A stretch of DNA of 64,000 nt, taken from the NCBI GenBank assembly GCA_015227615.1, contig JAALGZ010000029.1, positions 434,001-498,000 of the forward strand. Direction: 5' to 3'. The stretch is from Labyrinthula sp. Ha. Lineage: Eukaryota > Sar > Bigyra > Labyrinthulida > Labyrinthulaceae. Both the position numbers and the translations under genes were made by a program. Shown piece by piece: positions 24,701 through 38,100 of the stretch (positions are counted from its first letter, which is position 1; the number at the start of each line of letters is the position of its first letter). Under the pieces are notes generated by a model. It was not told where the DNA came from, ran no database searches, and saw nothing but the letters and a program-made list of their open reading frames with translations.

Positions 24701-27700
24701 GTATACCTCCATCAGAGCTTGGAATAATATTTCAGACTACTCAAGTTATTGAACTCTAGTTGGATAACAGTTTTTAAGGTACTTAGTATCATGATTTCGT
24801 TGTTCATGATGCATCTTGGGTGGATACACTTCTATTTCATGTAGGTGTTGTCCCTGTTGGGCTACATCTGGTAAGGTATACCTCCATCAGAGCTTAGAAT
24901 AATATTTCAGACTACTCAAGTTATTGACATTTGGTCAGATAACAGTTTTTAAGCTACTTAGTATCATGATTTCGTTGTTCATGATGCATCTTGGGTGGAT
25001 ACACCTCTATTTCATGTAGGGGTTGTCCCTGTTGGGCTGCATCTGGTAAGGTATACCTCCATCAGAGCTTAGAATAATATTTCAGACTACTCAAGTTATT
25101 GACATTTGGTCAGATAACAGTTTTTAAGCTACTTAGTATCATGATTTCGTTGTTCATGATGCATCTTGGGTGGATACACTTCTATTTCATGTAGGTGTTG
25201 TCCCTGTTGGGCTGCATCTGGTAAGGTATACCTCCATCAGAGCTTAGAACAATATATTAGACTACTCAAGTTATTGAACTCTGGTTGGATAACAGTTTTT
25301 AAGGTACTTAGTATCATGATTTCGTTGTTCATGATGCATCTTGGGTGGATACACCTCTATTTCATGTAGGGGTTGTCCCTGTTGGGCTGCATCTGGTAAG
25401 GTATACCTCCATCAGAGCTTGGAACAATATATTAGACCACTGAAGTTATTGAAATCTGGTCAGATAACAGCCTTTAAGCTACTTAGTATCATGATTTCGT
25501 TGTTCATGATGCATCTTGGGTGGATACACCTCTATTTCATGTAGGGGTTGTCCCTGTTGGGCTGCATCTGGTAAAGTATACCTCCATCAGAGCTTAGAAT
25601 AATATTTCAGACTACTCAAGTTATTGACATTTGGTCAGATAACAGTTTTTAAGCTACTTAGTATCATGATTTCATTGTTCATGATGCATCTTGGGTGGAT
25701 ACACCTCTATTTCATGTAGGGGTTGTCCCTGTTGGGCTGCATCTGGTAAAGTATACCTCCATCAGAGCTTAGAATAATATTTCAGACTACTCAAGTTATT
25801 GACATTTGGTCAGATAACAGTTTTTAAGCTATGACATCATGATTTTTGGTTGTTCATCGATGCATCTTGGGTGGATACACACTTCTATTTCATGAGTTTG
25901 TCCTGTGAGACTGCATCTGGTAGATATATATCAGGCTTAGAATAATATTTCCAGACTACTCAAGTTATTGACATTGGTCAGATAACAGTTTTTTAGCTTC
26001 TACTTAGTATCATGATTTGTTGTTCTATATGATATATCTTGGATACACTTCTCTTCATAGGTGTTGTCCTGTTGGGCTACATCTGGTAAGGAAATATACC
26101 TCCATCAGAGCTTAGAACAATATATTGTTATAAGTTGACCCAGACTCTAGTTGGATAACAGTTTTTAAGCTACTTAGTATCATGATTTCGTTGTTCATGA
26201 TGCATCTTGGGTGGATACACCTCTATTTCATGTAGGGGTTGTCCCTGTTGGGCTGCATCTGGTAAGGTATACCTCCATCAGAGCTTAGAATAATATATCA
26301 GACTACTCAAGTTATTGAACTCTAGTTGGATAACAGTTTTTAAGGTACTTAGTATCATGATTTCGTTGTTCATGATGCATCTTGGGTGGATACACCTCTA
26401 TTTCATGTAGGTGTTGTCCCTGTGGGGCTACATCTGGTAAAGTATACCTCCATCAGAGCTTAGAATAATATATTAGACTACTCAAGTTATTGAACTCTGG
26501 TTGGATAACAGTTTTTAAGCTACTTAGTATCATGATTTCGTTGTTCATGATGCATCTTGGGTGGATACACTTCTATTTCATGTAGGGGTTGTCCCTGTGG
26601 GGCTGCATCTGGTAAGGTATACTTCCATCAGAGCTTAGAATAATATTTCAGACTACTCAAGTTATTGACATTTGGTCGGATAACAGTTTTTAAGCTACTT
26701 AGTATCATGATTTCGTTGTTCATGATGCATCTTGGGTGGATACACTTCTATTTCATGTAGGTGTTGTCCCTGTTGGGCTGCATCTGGTAAAGTATACCTC
26801 CATCAGAGCTTAGAATAATATTTCAGACTGCTCAAGTTATTGACATTTGGTCAGATAACAGTTTTTAAGCTACTTAGTATCATGATTTCGTTGTTCATGA
26901 TGCATCTTGGGTGGATACACTTCTATTTCATGTAGGGGTTGTCCCTGTGGGGCTGCATCTGGTAAGGTATACCTCCATCAGAGCTTAGAATAATATTTCA
27001 GACTACTCAAGTTATTGACATTTGGTCAGATAACAGTTTTTAAGCTACTTAGTATCATGATTTCGTTGTTCCTGATGCATCTTGGGTGGATACACCTCTA
27101 TTTCATGTAGGTGTTGTCCCTGTAGGGCTACATCTGGTAAAGTATACCTCCATCAGAGCTTAGAATAATATATTAGACTACTCAAGTTATTGAACTCTAG
27201 TTGGATAACAGTTTTTAAGGTACTTAGTATCATGATTTCACTGTTCATGATGCATCTTGGGTGATATAACTTGTCTTTATGTGGTGCTGTCCCTGCTGCT
27301 ATCTCCGGTAAGGTATATCTATCAGAGCCAGGAATATAATAGGACTCAAGGCTGGGACATTTGGTCAGATAACAGTTTTTAAGGTACTTAGTATCATGAT
27401 TTCATTGTTCATGATGCATCTTGGGTGGATACACCTCTATTTCATGTAGGTGTTGTCCCTGTTGGGCTACATCTGGTAAGGTATACCTCCATCAGAGCTT
27501 AGAATAATATAATAGACTACTCAAGTTATTGACATTTGGTCAGATAACAGTTTTTAAGGTACTTAGTATCATGATTTCATTGTTCATGATGCATCTTGGG
27601 TGGATACACCTCTATTTCATGTAGGTGTTGTCCCTGTTGGGCTGCATCTGGTAAGGTATACCTCCATCAGAGCTTAGAATAATATGTCAGACTACTCAAG

Positions 27701-28138
27701 TTATTGAATTCTGGTTGGATAACAGTTTTTAAGGTACTTAGTATCATGATTTCATTGTTCATGATGCATCTTGGGTGGATACACCTCTATTTCATGTAGG
27801 TGTTGTCCCTGTTGGGCTGCATCTGGTAAGGTATACCTCCATCAGAGCTTAGAATAATATGTCAGACTACTCAAGTTATTGAATTCTGGTTGGATAACAG
27901 TTTTTAAGGTACTTAGTATCATGATTTCATTGTTCATGATGCATCTTGGGTGGATACACCTCTATTTCATGTAGGTGTTGTCCCTGTTGGGCTGCATCTG
28001 GTAAGGTATACCTCCATCAGAGCTTAGAATAATATATTAGACTACTCAAGTTATTCAACTCTGCTTGGATAACAGCCTTTAAGCTACTTAGTATCATGAT
28101 TTCGTTGTTCATGATGCATCTTGGGTGGATACACCTCT
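21711..28138. repeat. 175-bp tandem satellite, about 37 units
   Basis: The landmark TTGGGTGGATACAC recurs every 175 bp (for example 21841, 22016, 22191). The first unit is diverged and the last stops at about 28138. Units differ by a few bases, and the variants are not random. A divergent subtype containing CTCTCAAACTATTTAAAT starts at 21761, 22461 and 23861, spaced 700 and 1400 bp. A GAACTCTAGTTGG subtype sits at 22651, 24051 and 24751. Segments at 23066 and 25166 match over at least 200 bp, 2100 bp apart. This implies amplification of multi-unit blocks. A unit close to nucleosome length is typical of centromeric or heterochromatic satellites, but nothing here proves such a role. Short open frames inside it are by-products. 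Confidence 0.95.
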
Positions 28139-29145
28139 CTTTTTACGAAGTTACTCCCCCCAAAAACATCACTAAACCCATCAAGTAAATATTTTAACTA
28201 GAGCAAACTATCAATAGTTGATGACAAGAATTGGCCGGAATAATATCTAGACTTTTCTTTGTTTTTCTGGAGCATTGTTACAGTTTTGCTTGATATTGTA
28301 CAAAGCAGCATCCAAGAGTTACATATTTTATTACACTGGTAGTATTTAAGCTGTTACAAAGTAAGTTAGACCCACATTTTTAATAGCTATTCATCTATCT
28401 TACAGTGGTAAGGGTCTTTACATAGATGCCAATCAAAGAAACTGAAAGTCCTATTAACTGTGACGATAATAGGTGAAAGAGTGAATAGAATATACCTCAG
28501 TTTCCTACTATCGATTCGCAAGTTGTTTTTTGACTTCTGCGGGCAAGTTGGACAGCTATTCACCACTTAGAAGACAAGAACATTTGAACATTACTTAGAC
28601 AAGACTATCACCTAAATGCTGAGGCTTGAGACGAAGATCAAATCGCTTTTACTAGCATGAACTATTATCATAAAGCACCATTAAGAAACCATCCATCTTC
28701 AATTGTGTCTTTTTCACTAGTATGGATTCAAACGACAACAAACTAAAGAGGTTTAGCAATGTGCAGTGCCAACCAGGTGCAACATATTTTGCCCAGTGAT
28801 AGAGCACTAAAGGCCGAGCTTATTCGACGTTATAATATATGGGGCATGTTTTACAGGAGTACTTTGTGCATAAATGCAATAATATCCTTATGTCTTTATG
28901 ATATGAAGTGAGCTCGTTCGCGACTGCAATATGCACACATTTTTTTCGTTGAGATAAATTGATATCATTTTGATTGGCTCACGTAATGGTATCGTTTTTG
29001 TTGATATTGGTATCGAACGGAATTTAGCCAATGAAGATTGAGAAAGTAATTAGCCGTTAGAAGAATTGTCAACAAATTTTATCAAGAATATCCAGAAAAA
29101 GAAAAAAAAAGAAAAAATTATTAAGTTGATTAAGAAAAATTTAAA
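28139..29145 (+). promoter_or_regulatory. Upstream region of the giant gene
   Basis: About 1 kb of AT-rich sequence separates the satellite from the giant gene. It contains no supported gene. The last 60 bases before the first ATG are strongly A-rich (runs of AAAAAGAAAAAAAAAG), probably a 5' leader. TATA-like strings (for example TTATAATATATGG near 28,830) exist, but none can be singled out. Confidence 0.35.
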
Positions 29146-32100
29146 ATGTTAAGAATGAAGGTGTTGTTGGAAAAAGGTATGTTAGTTGGTTATCTTTTAG
29201 GTAAGATGCGAGTTGTTTGTAGCATGTCCTCGAGTGTTGGAAGTTGTAATATGATTAAGAATGTTAGTGTTGTAAAAAAAACTAAAATGAAAAAAGAAAC
29301 AAACCTGTTTCTTTGTAATAGTGATTGCGTGGTGTTAGTACTACTACTCTGTTTTTGTTCTATGGCACCGTTGCTTGAAGCGAAGTCTAATGGTGGTATC
29401 GTGCTGGAAAAGGTAAAAAGTTCTGGTGATGAATGTACTGGAATGTCACCGGAGTTAGGCACAGGATATTGGAATGCTGTTGGAAATTGTACCAAGTGTG
29501 TTGCATCTGCTGATTGCGGTTTTTGTGGATCCACACTGAAATGTTTGCAAGGGAGTATTGAGGGGCCAGATGTAGGATTTTGCGGTGATTGGAAATTTGA
29601 AAATAACAGCTGCCCAGTTTTACCAAACTGTGATCATCTTTATTCATGTTCAGAATGTGTAAAACTACCTGATTGTGCGTGGTGCTCCTCCGAGGCAACC
29701 TGCGAGCTAACTGCGAATCTTGTAAGTAAGAATTGCAGAAATAGCGTTTTCGATGAACCTTGCCCAAATTCGTTTGCTAGTACGAACATAATATTTGGAA
29801 ATCTTAAAGTTGAAGCTGATCCAGATTTTGGTGAAGGCTCTTTCGAAGTCCATGGGCAATCCTCTAAACTGCGCGGGATTGCCAGGAAAAGCTTCTCGTT
29901 TGTGCTGAATGAAACTACAGCACTTTTGAATTCTTCTGGTGAAATTGTTGCAAGGGGTAGCGACATAGCATTAATTAACGGCAAAGGAGGATCAATACAT
30001 CTTGTCGCAGGCTCAGGAACAAATCGTAACAGAGGTTCGGGCGGTGACATAACAATAGAAGCTGGAAAGTCAAGTGGGCGAGTACTCGGCGGCGGTATAC
30101 GTGTTTTTTTTTTAATTTAGGTGTTGGTACAGCTGGAAAGATTCATTTAAAAGGAGGTTCAACCTTTGAGGCTATTGGTGGGGAAGTTATTATTGAATCT
30201 GGCACTTCAGTGGCAGGTATTGGTGGTACTGTTAATCTTATCGGTTCTCGTGGTAATGTTTCCAGTGGAGGGTTGTCGTTTATTTCTGCAAGTGTGAAAG
30301 CGAAAGCTTCCTCAGGAAATATTCTAATTAAAACAGGAAACTCTTCTCAAGGGAACTCTGGAAAGTTGATATTTGAAACTGGAGAATCCAAGGATGGTTT
30401 TGTAGGCTCATTGAATGTTGCAGGAGGATCAGGTGAAGTTGCAACAGGTGGAAATGTGGTAGTTTCTGGGGGAAATTCAAAGTTTGGATTAGGAGGTAAT
30501 GTCGTCCTTACTACCGGCGCATCAACTTGCAGCTCCTCTGGAATTATTAGGCTTCAATCTGCTGCTTCTAGTGAAGGTGGCACTGGTAAAATTGAAATCT
30601 CATCGGGGGACACCTTGAGAAGTATTTCTGGAGACTTGCAAATTAGGACGGGAAACTCGAAGAGTAAGAACGCCGGTGGCATAATGCTGAAGATAGGAGA
30701 CTCCTATGGTTCCCAAACCAGCCCAATATTGATCCAGGGTGGGGATGTTCTAGAATTTAATAGAGATGGAGGAAGAATTGACGTCCTTGCAGGGACCGGA
30801 GACAATGGTGGTTCCATACAACTTGTAGGGGGCCAAGCGAGGGGCAACCGTTCGTCTCATGTAGGAGGTCGCGTTGTAATACTATCTGGTGATGCCAACT
30901 TTGGAAGAGGTGGAGAAATTGATATAACCACTGGTAGAAGCTTACATGGGGGTTCGGGAAATGTGTTTGTTTCAACCGGTGAACAGACTTCTGTTGGAAG
31001 AACGGGAGATATTGTGCTGCATACAGGGGGAAGTAAACTTGGAGAAAGCGGAAGTGTATTGGTTGAAACAGGACACTCCATGAATGGAACAAGTGGGGAA
31101 ATAGTACTTCGAGTTGGAACAAGCACCGCTGTCCCCGGCCAACTTCGATTTCAGGCTGGAAATACCACTTCATATTTTGATAAAGGTGGAGTCATTGAAA
31201 TCGTGTCCGGTTCTTCCTCAAATAGTACCTCAGGTAACTTAATTTTAAGGACGCAGAATAGTACCGGGTATGGTGGTAACACTGGAGACATACATGTAAT
31301 CACCGGATATTCTCTCAGTGGAGACACTGGCAGCCTAACATTGCGTTCTGGAAGTACTGATGCTGGTGTCTCAGGAGGCGTTGAATTAAGTGTTGGCATC
31401 TCAAAATCACTCTATTCGAAGGGACTATACCTTGTTGGAGGCAAGAACTTACATCCAGCTGGTATCGCGGGGAATGTATCTATAGCCTCTGGTGACACAT
31501 TTGATTCAATACAGGGAAGAGCTGGAGCACTGTTTGTTAAGGGAGGAGATGTGTTTATGAAGACTGAGACGTTGAACTCTCGCTCTGTCCCTGGATTTGT
31601 TAGAATATCTGGTGGACTAGCTGATGGTAACACAGGTGGGAGTATAGAGTTGTGGGCAGGTTCAGCTCGTAGCGGAATGGGAGGTAGTATCAATATTTTA
31701 AGTGGTCAAAGCGCCTACAACGACTCTGGAGATGTAGTCTTAGAAACAGCCTCTGGAGGGCGAGACGGAAACTCAGGTTCGATTGTGCTGGAAACGGGAA
31801 GCGCTTTATACGGAGACACAGGGTCACTCAAGTTAATAACAGCAGACTCCTCAGGAAATAGAGGTGGTGACTTTAAGGTTAAAATTGGGCGAAGTTGGGA
31901 AGGGGATGGAGGAATTATCTCTTTGGTTGCTGGCGAGGCTAGAGCGGGAGCGGCAAAAGGGGGCCAAATTTCTATCAGAGGTGAATTTTAGCAAAATTTT
32001 ATATATATAGGGGGAGACGGTTCAAGTACGGAACTTGCAAATGGAGGCGATGGTGGCGATATATTTATATCTAGTGGAAAATCGTATGGATCTAGTGTAC

Positions 32101-35100
32101 GTGACAGGGGGGGAGATTTGTTGTTTCTAAGTGGGGAGGCCCAGAGTGGAATTGGTGGATCTGTTATGATTAAGAGTGGATTTAGCAAGAGTAGGTCTTC
32201 AGGTAGAGTTGAAATAAGCTCCGCCGAGACAGGAGTTAGTGGAGCGAGTGGACAGGTTTATGTCGGCACTGGTGAAGCGACTGGAGGACCATCCGGGGAT
32301 ATTCTGGTACTTACAGGAAGGTCTACTAATGGTGCTGGGGGCGCAATAAAGGTTGTAGTAGGAATCGGTGATAAAGGGAATGGAGGGGAAATCATGTTGC
32401 AGGCAGGCAACTCGCGAGACACTAGCAGTGTAGGTGGAAGTGTTTTCTTGCGTGCTGGTTCAGGAGTTAATCCAAATGTGTTGAATGGCGGCGATGGAGG
32501 AACCGTGTATGTAGTAGGGGGCGAGGCACATGGCGCTTCGGAGCAAGATGCTGCTGGTGATTTCAGTGGAAAAGGTGGAGTTGCATATTCAGGAACCGGT
32601 GGCTCAATTTTATTAGGGTCTGGTAACAGCATTCTAAGCAGTAGTGGAAATTTACAGCTCTTCACATCTGACGCAGGTGAACAAGGTGAAAGCGGTTATA
32701 TATCTGTGCGAAGCGGTGTTTCTACACTTGGAGGATCAGGATTTATTTCGTTAATCTCTGGTGAAGCTAGTGGTGGCGCTGGTGGCTTTATTCTTCTTGA
32801 GGTAGGAACAGGAAATTTTGAGCGTGGAGGGCATATAAATGTCAAAGCAGGTCGCACCACTGATACTTCTGGAGCTGTAGGAGGTGCAATTTCTATTACT
32901 TCTGGTGAATCTTTGATGACTTCTAGTGGTAGTATATTTTTCAGGACCCCTGATGCTGGAATTGCCGGCACAAGCGGAGGCATAATGGCTCATACTGGTA
33001 CGAGTAGCTTTGGAGACTCGGGGGTATTGGCATTGAATACAGGATCAGCTGCAAATGGGCGCGGTGGCGACATCAGGATTAAAGTAGGCAGTGGGCAAAG
33101 TGGCGATGGAGGCGATGCGTACATAATTGGCGGTGACACCGGAGCTAGGGCTCATAAAGGTGGGATGGTTTTTATATCTGGGGGAAGTGGAACCAATGAC
33201 ATATTCGCGGATGGTGGTGATGGTGGAGAGGTTCTTATTTATGGAGGAACGGGCTTAGGAGGCGCAATTTTCGATCATGGCGGTGCAATAAAAGCATACG
33301 GCGGGTTTTCCCATCAAGGCAGAGGCGGCGAAATAGAACTAGTTTCAGGACAGGGGGAAACAACTTCCTCGGGATGGATAAAGCTTCGAACGCACGATTC
33401 TGGAAACATGGGCGGTAGTGGATGGGTCGAGATTCACACTGGATATAGTCTCAATAGAGACTCTGGCTCTATTACAGTCAAGACAGGAAATGCAAAGAAT
33501 CATAAAGGTGGCTACGTGTATTTAGGTGTTGGAAAAGGATCAAGCGGAATTGGAGGGAACATATCTTTAGCAGCAGGTAATACAACTTCGTTTGCCACTG
33601 GTGGTAGCATTCGTCTTCTCTCCGGAATGGCTGATCCTACCTCTAGTGGAAATATTAAAGTAGAATCTGCAACTGCGGGGTATCAAGGGTCTAGTGGGTT
33701 TCTCAATATCTCCTCCGGCCGATCCAGAAGAGGTAAGACTGGAAGCATATACTTAAAAACCGGGTATGCACCAAAAAAGGTTTCCGGTGACATTGTTCTG
33801 GGACTTGGAAACGGCTGGCAATCGGGAAATGTGTCTCTTATTGGTGGAAACAGCACTGGTCACAACATTGGGGGTAGTTCCATCAAAATCCTTGGCGGGG
33901 ACGGATTAAGTCCGAATCCTCGTTCAGGAGGTTATGGGGGACATGTGCTTATAAGTATTTTTATTCTCTTCATCAGTCACAGGGGCTGGAAAAGGACATG
34001 GTCTTCAGCGTGCTACTCGAGGGGGAGATACTGAAATGATTGCTGGAACGTCTAGTGGAGGCATTGGTGGACATGTAAACATATCCAGTGGAGGTAGCCA
34101 TCTTCTTCACAGCGGAAGCATATCCTTGCAAACCTTAAACGCGGGACGGAAAGGGGTATCAGGAGGTACTTTGAAATCACGTTCTAATGTTTTTCTTAGG
34201 TATAACAATAATTACAGGAAACAGCACATATGGAAACTCAGGAAAAATATTTATTTCAACTGGAACAGGAACAAAAGGAAAAGGGGGAAATTTTAGCGTT
34301 AGGGTTGGAGATGGCAACTCTGGGCACGGAGGGTCAATCCTGTTTTCGGCTGGGAACTCCTCTGCATTAGAAAGAGCCGGTGGTATAATTCGGCTAAAAG
34401 CTGGGTCTGGTACTAGCACAAGTGTTTATAATGGTGGCTCTGGAGGCGCAATAGAAGTTGTTGGTGGCTACGCACAAGGACAAAGCAAGCTAAATCATGG
34501 TGGCTTTATTTTTCTTCGCGGAGGAAACTCGAGTATTGGTACTGGTGGGGATATAAGTTTGACATCCGGTTTTTCTCGTAGAGGTAATAGTGGCAGTCTA
34601 AATGTTAGCTCGGCCCGAGGAGGAGAGCAAGGTAGTTCAGGGAACTTAACCCTTTCGACAGGTCCAAGTAGAACCTGGCAAACTGGAAATATTTCTCTCT
34701 TTGTCGGTAATACCTCTTTAGGGAGAGCTGGAGATATTCACTTATCTGCGGGAAGTAGTACTTTCAAAAGCGGCAATGTCAAAATGGTTGCAGGACATTT
34801 GGCTGGAGATAGAATGAATGCGGCTGGAGCAATAACTCTTCAGTCTGGGTATAGTTATCTTACCGAAAGTGGTTTCATCCATGTCTTGACCTCCGAAGGA
34901 GGCAAGTATCAAGGCAGTGGAAATATTATTTTGGAGAGTGGAAAAGTTAGGAAAGGAAGAAGTGGCAGCATTTTTGTACAAACAGGAAATTCATCTGGCG
35001 ATGGGAATGGAAATTTAGTTATACACAGTGGGGTATTGAACACGTATGCACAACATCCTATTGCAGGAAACATAACAATAAATGCCACCTCAGTAATAGA

Positions 35101-38100
35101 GGGCAGAACTGGAGCAGGTTCCTTATTCTTAATTGCTGGGAACAACTCCGCTAACTATAAAAATAAAGGTGGTGGTGGAGGAAATGTTTGGCTTGTTAGT
35201 GGTATATTTTGACTACTGATATTACTTTAGGCTCGAGCCGTGGACCAGATAAAAGTGGCGTAGGAGGGAACATATCTATTCACGCTGGTTCCTCAGCGCT
35301 GCATACCGGTGGAAACATTTTCATAAGTTCTGGTACCGCTGTATCTAGGAATAGTGGTCAAGTGATTATTAAGACGGCTTCCGCACTTAAAGGCTTTGCG
35401 GGAAGCTTAAATTTGAAAACGGGTGATGGATATTTCGGTGGTGGTAATGTTAGTATCGCATCCGGCTCAACGATGCAGCGAAACGGTGCGTGGTTGAAAC
35501 TATCAGCGGGAAACAGTTCTAAATTTGGCGGAGAGCTGTTCTTAATAAGCGGGTTTGGACAGGATAATGTTGGAGGTGCAGTAAGAATTAAATCAAGCAA
35601 CTCCTCTAATAGTGGAAGTGGAGCTCTAGAAATACATTCGTGTCAAAGCAAGAATTCTCACAGTGGAAATGTCTCCTTAGGATCTGGGGCATCCTATCAT
35701 CATTCTGGAAAGATTCAGCTAGTTTCTGGATTTAGCCGTGCAAAAACTGGAAACGTTGAGATCTTTTCTGGAGATAGTTCTGCTTTCGAAAGCGGCGAAA
35801 TACGAGTTATGAGCGGCATGGGTCTCACCGGGTCAGGCTTGGTGAATATAAGTTCTGGGCAGTCAGGCAGTCGGAAGAGTGGTAATGTCTGTATTTTTTC
35901 TGGCGGAAGTGTACAGTCCGGCTCCATGTCCATTGGAACCAGCGATGGTAGGCAAGCTTCGGGAAGATTTTCGCTGAAGACGGGAAGGGGTTTATCTGGA
36001 AAATCAGGAGACATAGTATTTCAAGTCGGCGTTAGTAACTCAGTTTCCTCAGGGTCCATGTTACTTATTTCGGGAAACGTAAAAAGTCGCTCTAAGTCGG
36101 CTTCTATATGGGCAGGGAATTTAACATTAAGTGCTGGAAGTATTATCGATGACTTAGGTTTTGGAGGATCCTGCAGCATTGTTGGGGGGGATTCTGAAGG
36201 ATGGAACGCAGGAGACATATTATTACGTGGTGGTGCGTCAAATGTTCTTACCGGATCAACATTTATAAAGTCCGAAAGTTCTTTACTTGGTTCCACTGGT
36301 ATAATCAAGCTGGAAAGTGGGATATCAAGTAAGGGCTATGCCGGGAACATTAGTTTGAAGGTTGGGAAGGGAGTCCGGTCTGGCCATCTATTGTTTCAAA
36401 GTGGTTCGTCACAAAGCGAAGGGGGCTCAGTAAAAATTTCTTCCGGTGAATCTACTGATATGGCCAGTGGATACTTGGTGATAGAGTCTCATGAGTCAAG
36501 GGTCTCAGGCGATGTCTTGTTGCATTCTGGTAATGCTGTGTCTTCAGGCAATGTCAGTTTATTCTCAGCATCCGCGAGGAGTTCAGGAAACTTATCCTTG
36601 TACACAGGTATTGGAAGTGAAACAAGTGGCGCTGTTAGTATTGCAACAGGGAATAGCACAGATGATACTAGTGGAAATGTTATTATTTCGACAGGTTCTT
36701 CGAACAGTTTTGGCAGTGGAAATATTTTTATTAAAACGGGAGGGAGTGGGAAGTTTGGCAGTGTGAATAGGCGAGGAAGCATTGAGCTTGAACCCGGAAG
36801 CTCGGAATTAACTGGATCCATGTTACACCTTAAAGGTGGTTTATCGTGGGTTGCGCATGGCGGCAAGGTAATGATAACTAGCGGAAGAGGTGCCTCAGGT
36901 TCTGGTTCGTTGTATATCGAGACAGCATTTTCTCATGAGTTCCCCGGTAATATTGACTTGAAAATTGGTACAACAATTGGTTCGGGAAGAGGTAACATTA
37001 GAATCCATGGAGGAAAGACTGAAGGAGCTATTGGAGGTGGTGTCCAGGTCGTTGGGGGCGTTTCTAGTAAAGTGGGTGGAGAGGTTAACATAACGTCCGG
37101 AATGGGAACAGATAAGAGCGGGTCTTTGTGCGTGGTCACTGACGCCGGAAGCAAAGACTCTGGTAACATTGTGCTACTAAGTGGAGATTCTAGCATGTAT
37201 TCTGGCACGATTTCATTAGTCACCGGAAGAACTCTTAGCGAGGCTAGTGGGTCCCTTCTGCTTCGGAGTGGAAATTCTGTGTCCCAAAACAGTGGAAATG
37301 TTGCCATTAGCGGTGGGCACAGCCTACGGAAACACGGAGGGCACATCGAAATCTCCAGTGGTTCTGGTAACCTTGCTACAAGTGGTAGTGTGTTTGTAAA
37401 CAGCTCCTTTGGGATGAGCTCAGGCAGCGTTTCAATTGGGACAGGCGAAGGTTATAAGATTAGGAGTGGACAAATTATTTTGTTCTCTGGATCTTCGGTT
37501 GAAAGTGGAAATATTACCTTAGCTACCGGACGAGCGGATAAAAAAGCAGGGAACATTAATCTAAGTCCTGTGGCGGGAGAGAAAGTTGAGGGTGGAACAA
37601 TTTTGTTGTTGGCTGGAGGAAGTACATGGCAACAAGGAGGAAACATTATTGCAGTGTCCGGTTTTGGAAAAATCTCGGGCAATCTTTCATTGGCAACAGG
37701 AGAAGGGAGTCAGTTTAGTGGCTCTATTCGTGTTACTTCAGGAAACTCAACTATTGGCACAGCAGGTTCTATCAAGTTGGTTGTAGGGTCTTCAAAAAAT
37801 GATGCATCAGGACAGCTTCTGTTGATGGGGGGAAGGAACAAAGGCTACAACAAAGGACCTGGTGGTAAGGTAGCTCTTTTTGCTGGATCTTCACTACATG
37901 GAGTTGGAGGCAGCATATTTCTGGTAAGCGGGGAGTCAAACTCTGGTTCGATCACTGGTGCGCTTTTCCTTAACTCGAGTGAACATTCGCAAGGTTCCAC
38001 TGGAAGTATTTTACTAGGGGTTGGGTCTGCAAAAACTTATTCAGGAAATATTTCCTGCTTTATAGCACGCTCAAACAAACACGGAGGCAGCATTTCACTA

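Noticed and set aside
23066-25544. Three 67-codon frames of almost identical sequence
   Set aside because: They are read out of the 175-bp satellite and repeat only because the DNA repeats.
21711-28138. CRISPR-like array
   Set aside because: There is no short repeat/unique spacer structure; the whole 175-bp unit is repeated, and the DNA is eukaryotic.
1-29145. tRNA or rRNA genes
   Set aside because: No cloverleaf with a GTTCRAATC-type T-arm and no ribosomal RNA-like block was noticed by eye; a covariance search was not possible.
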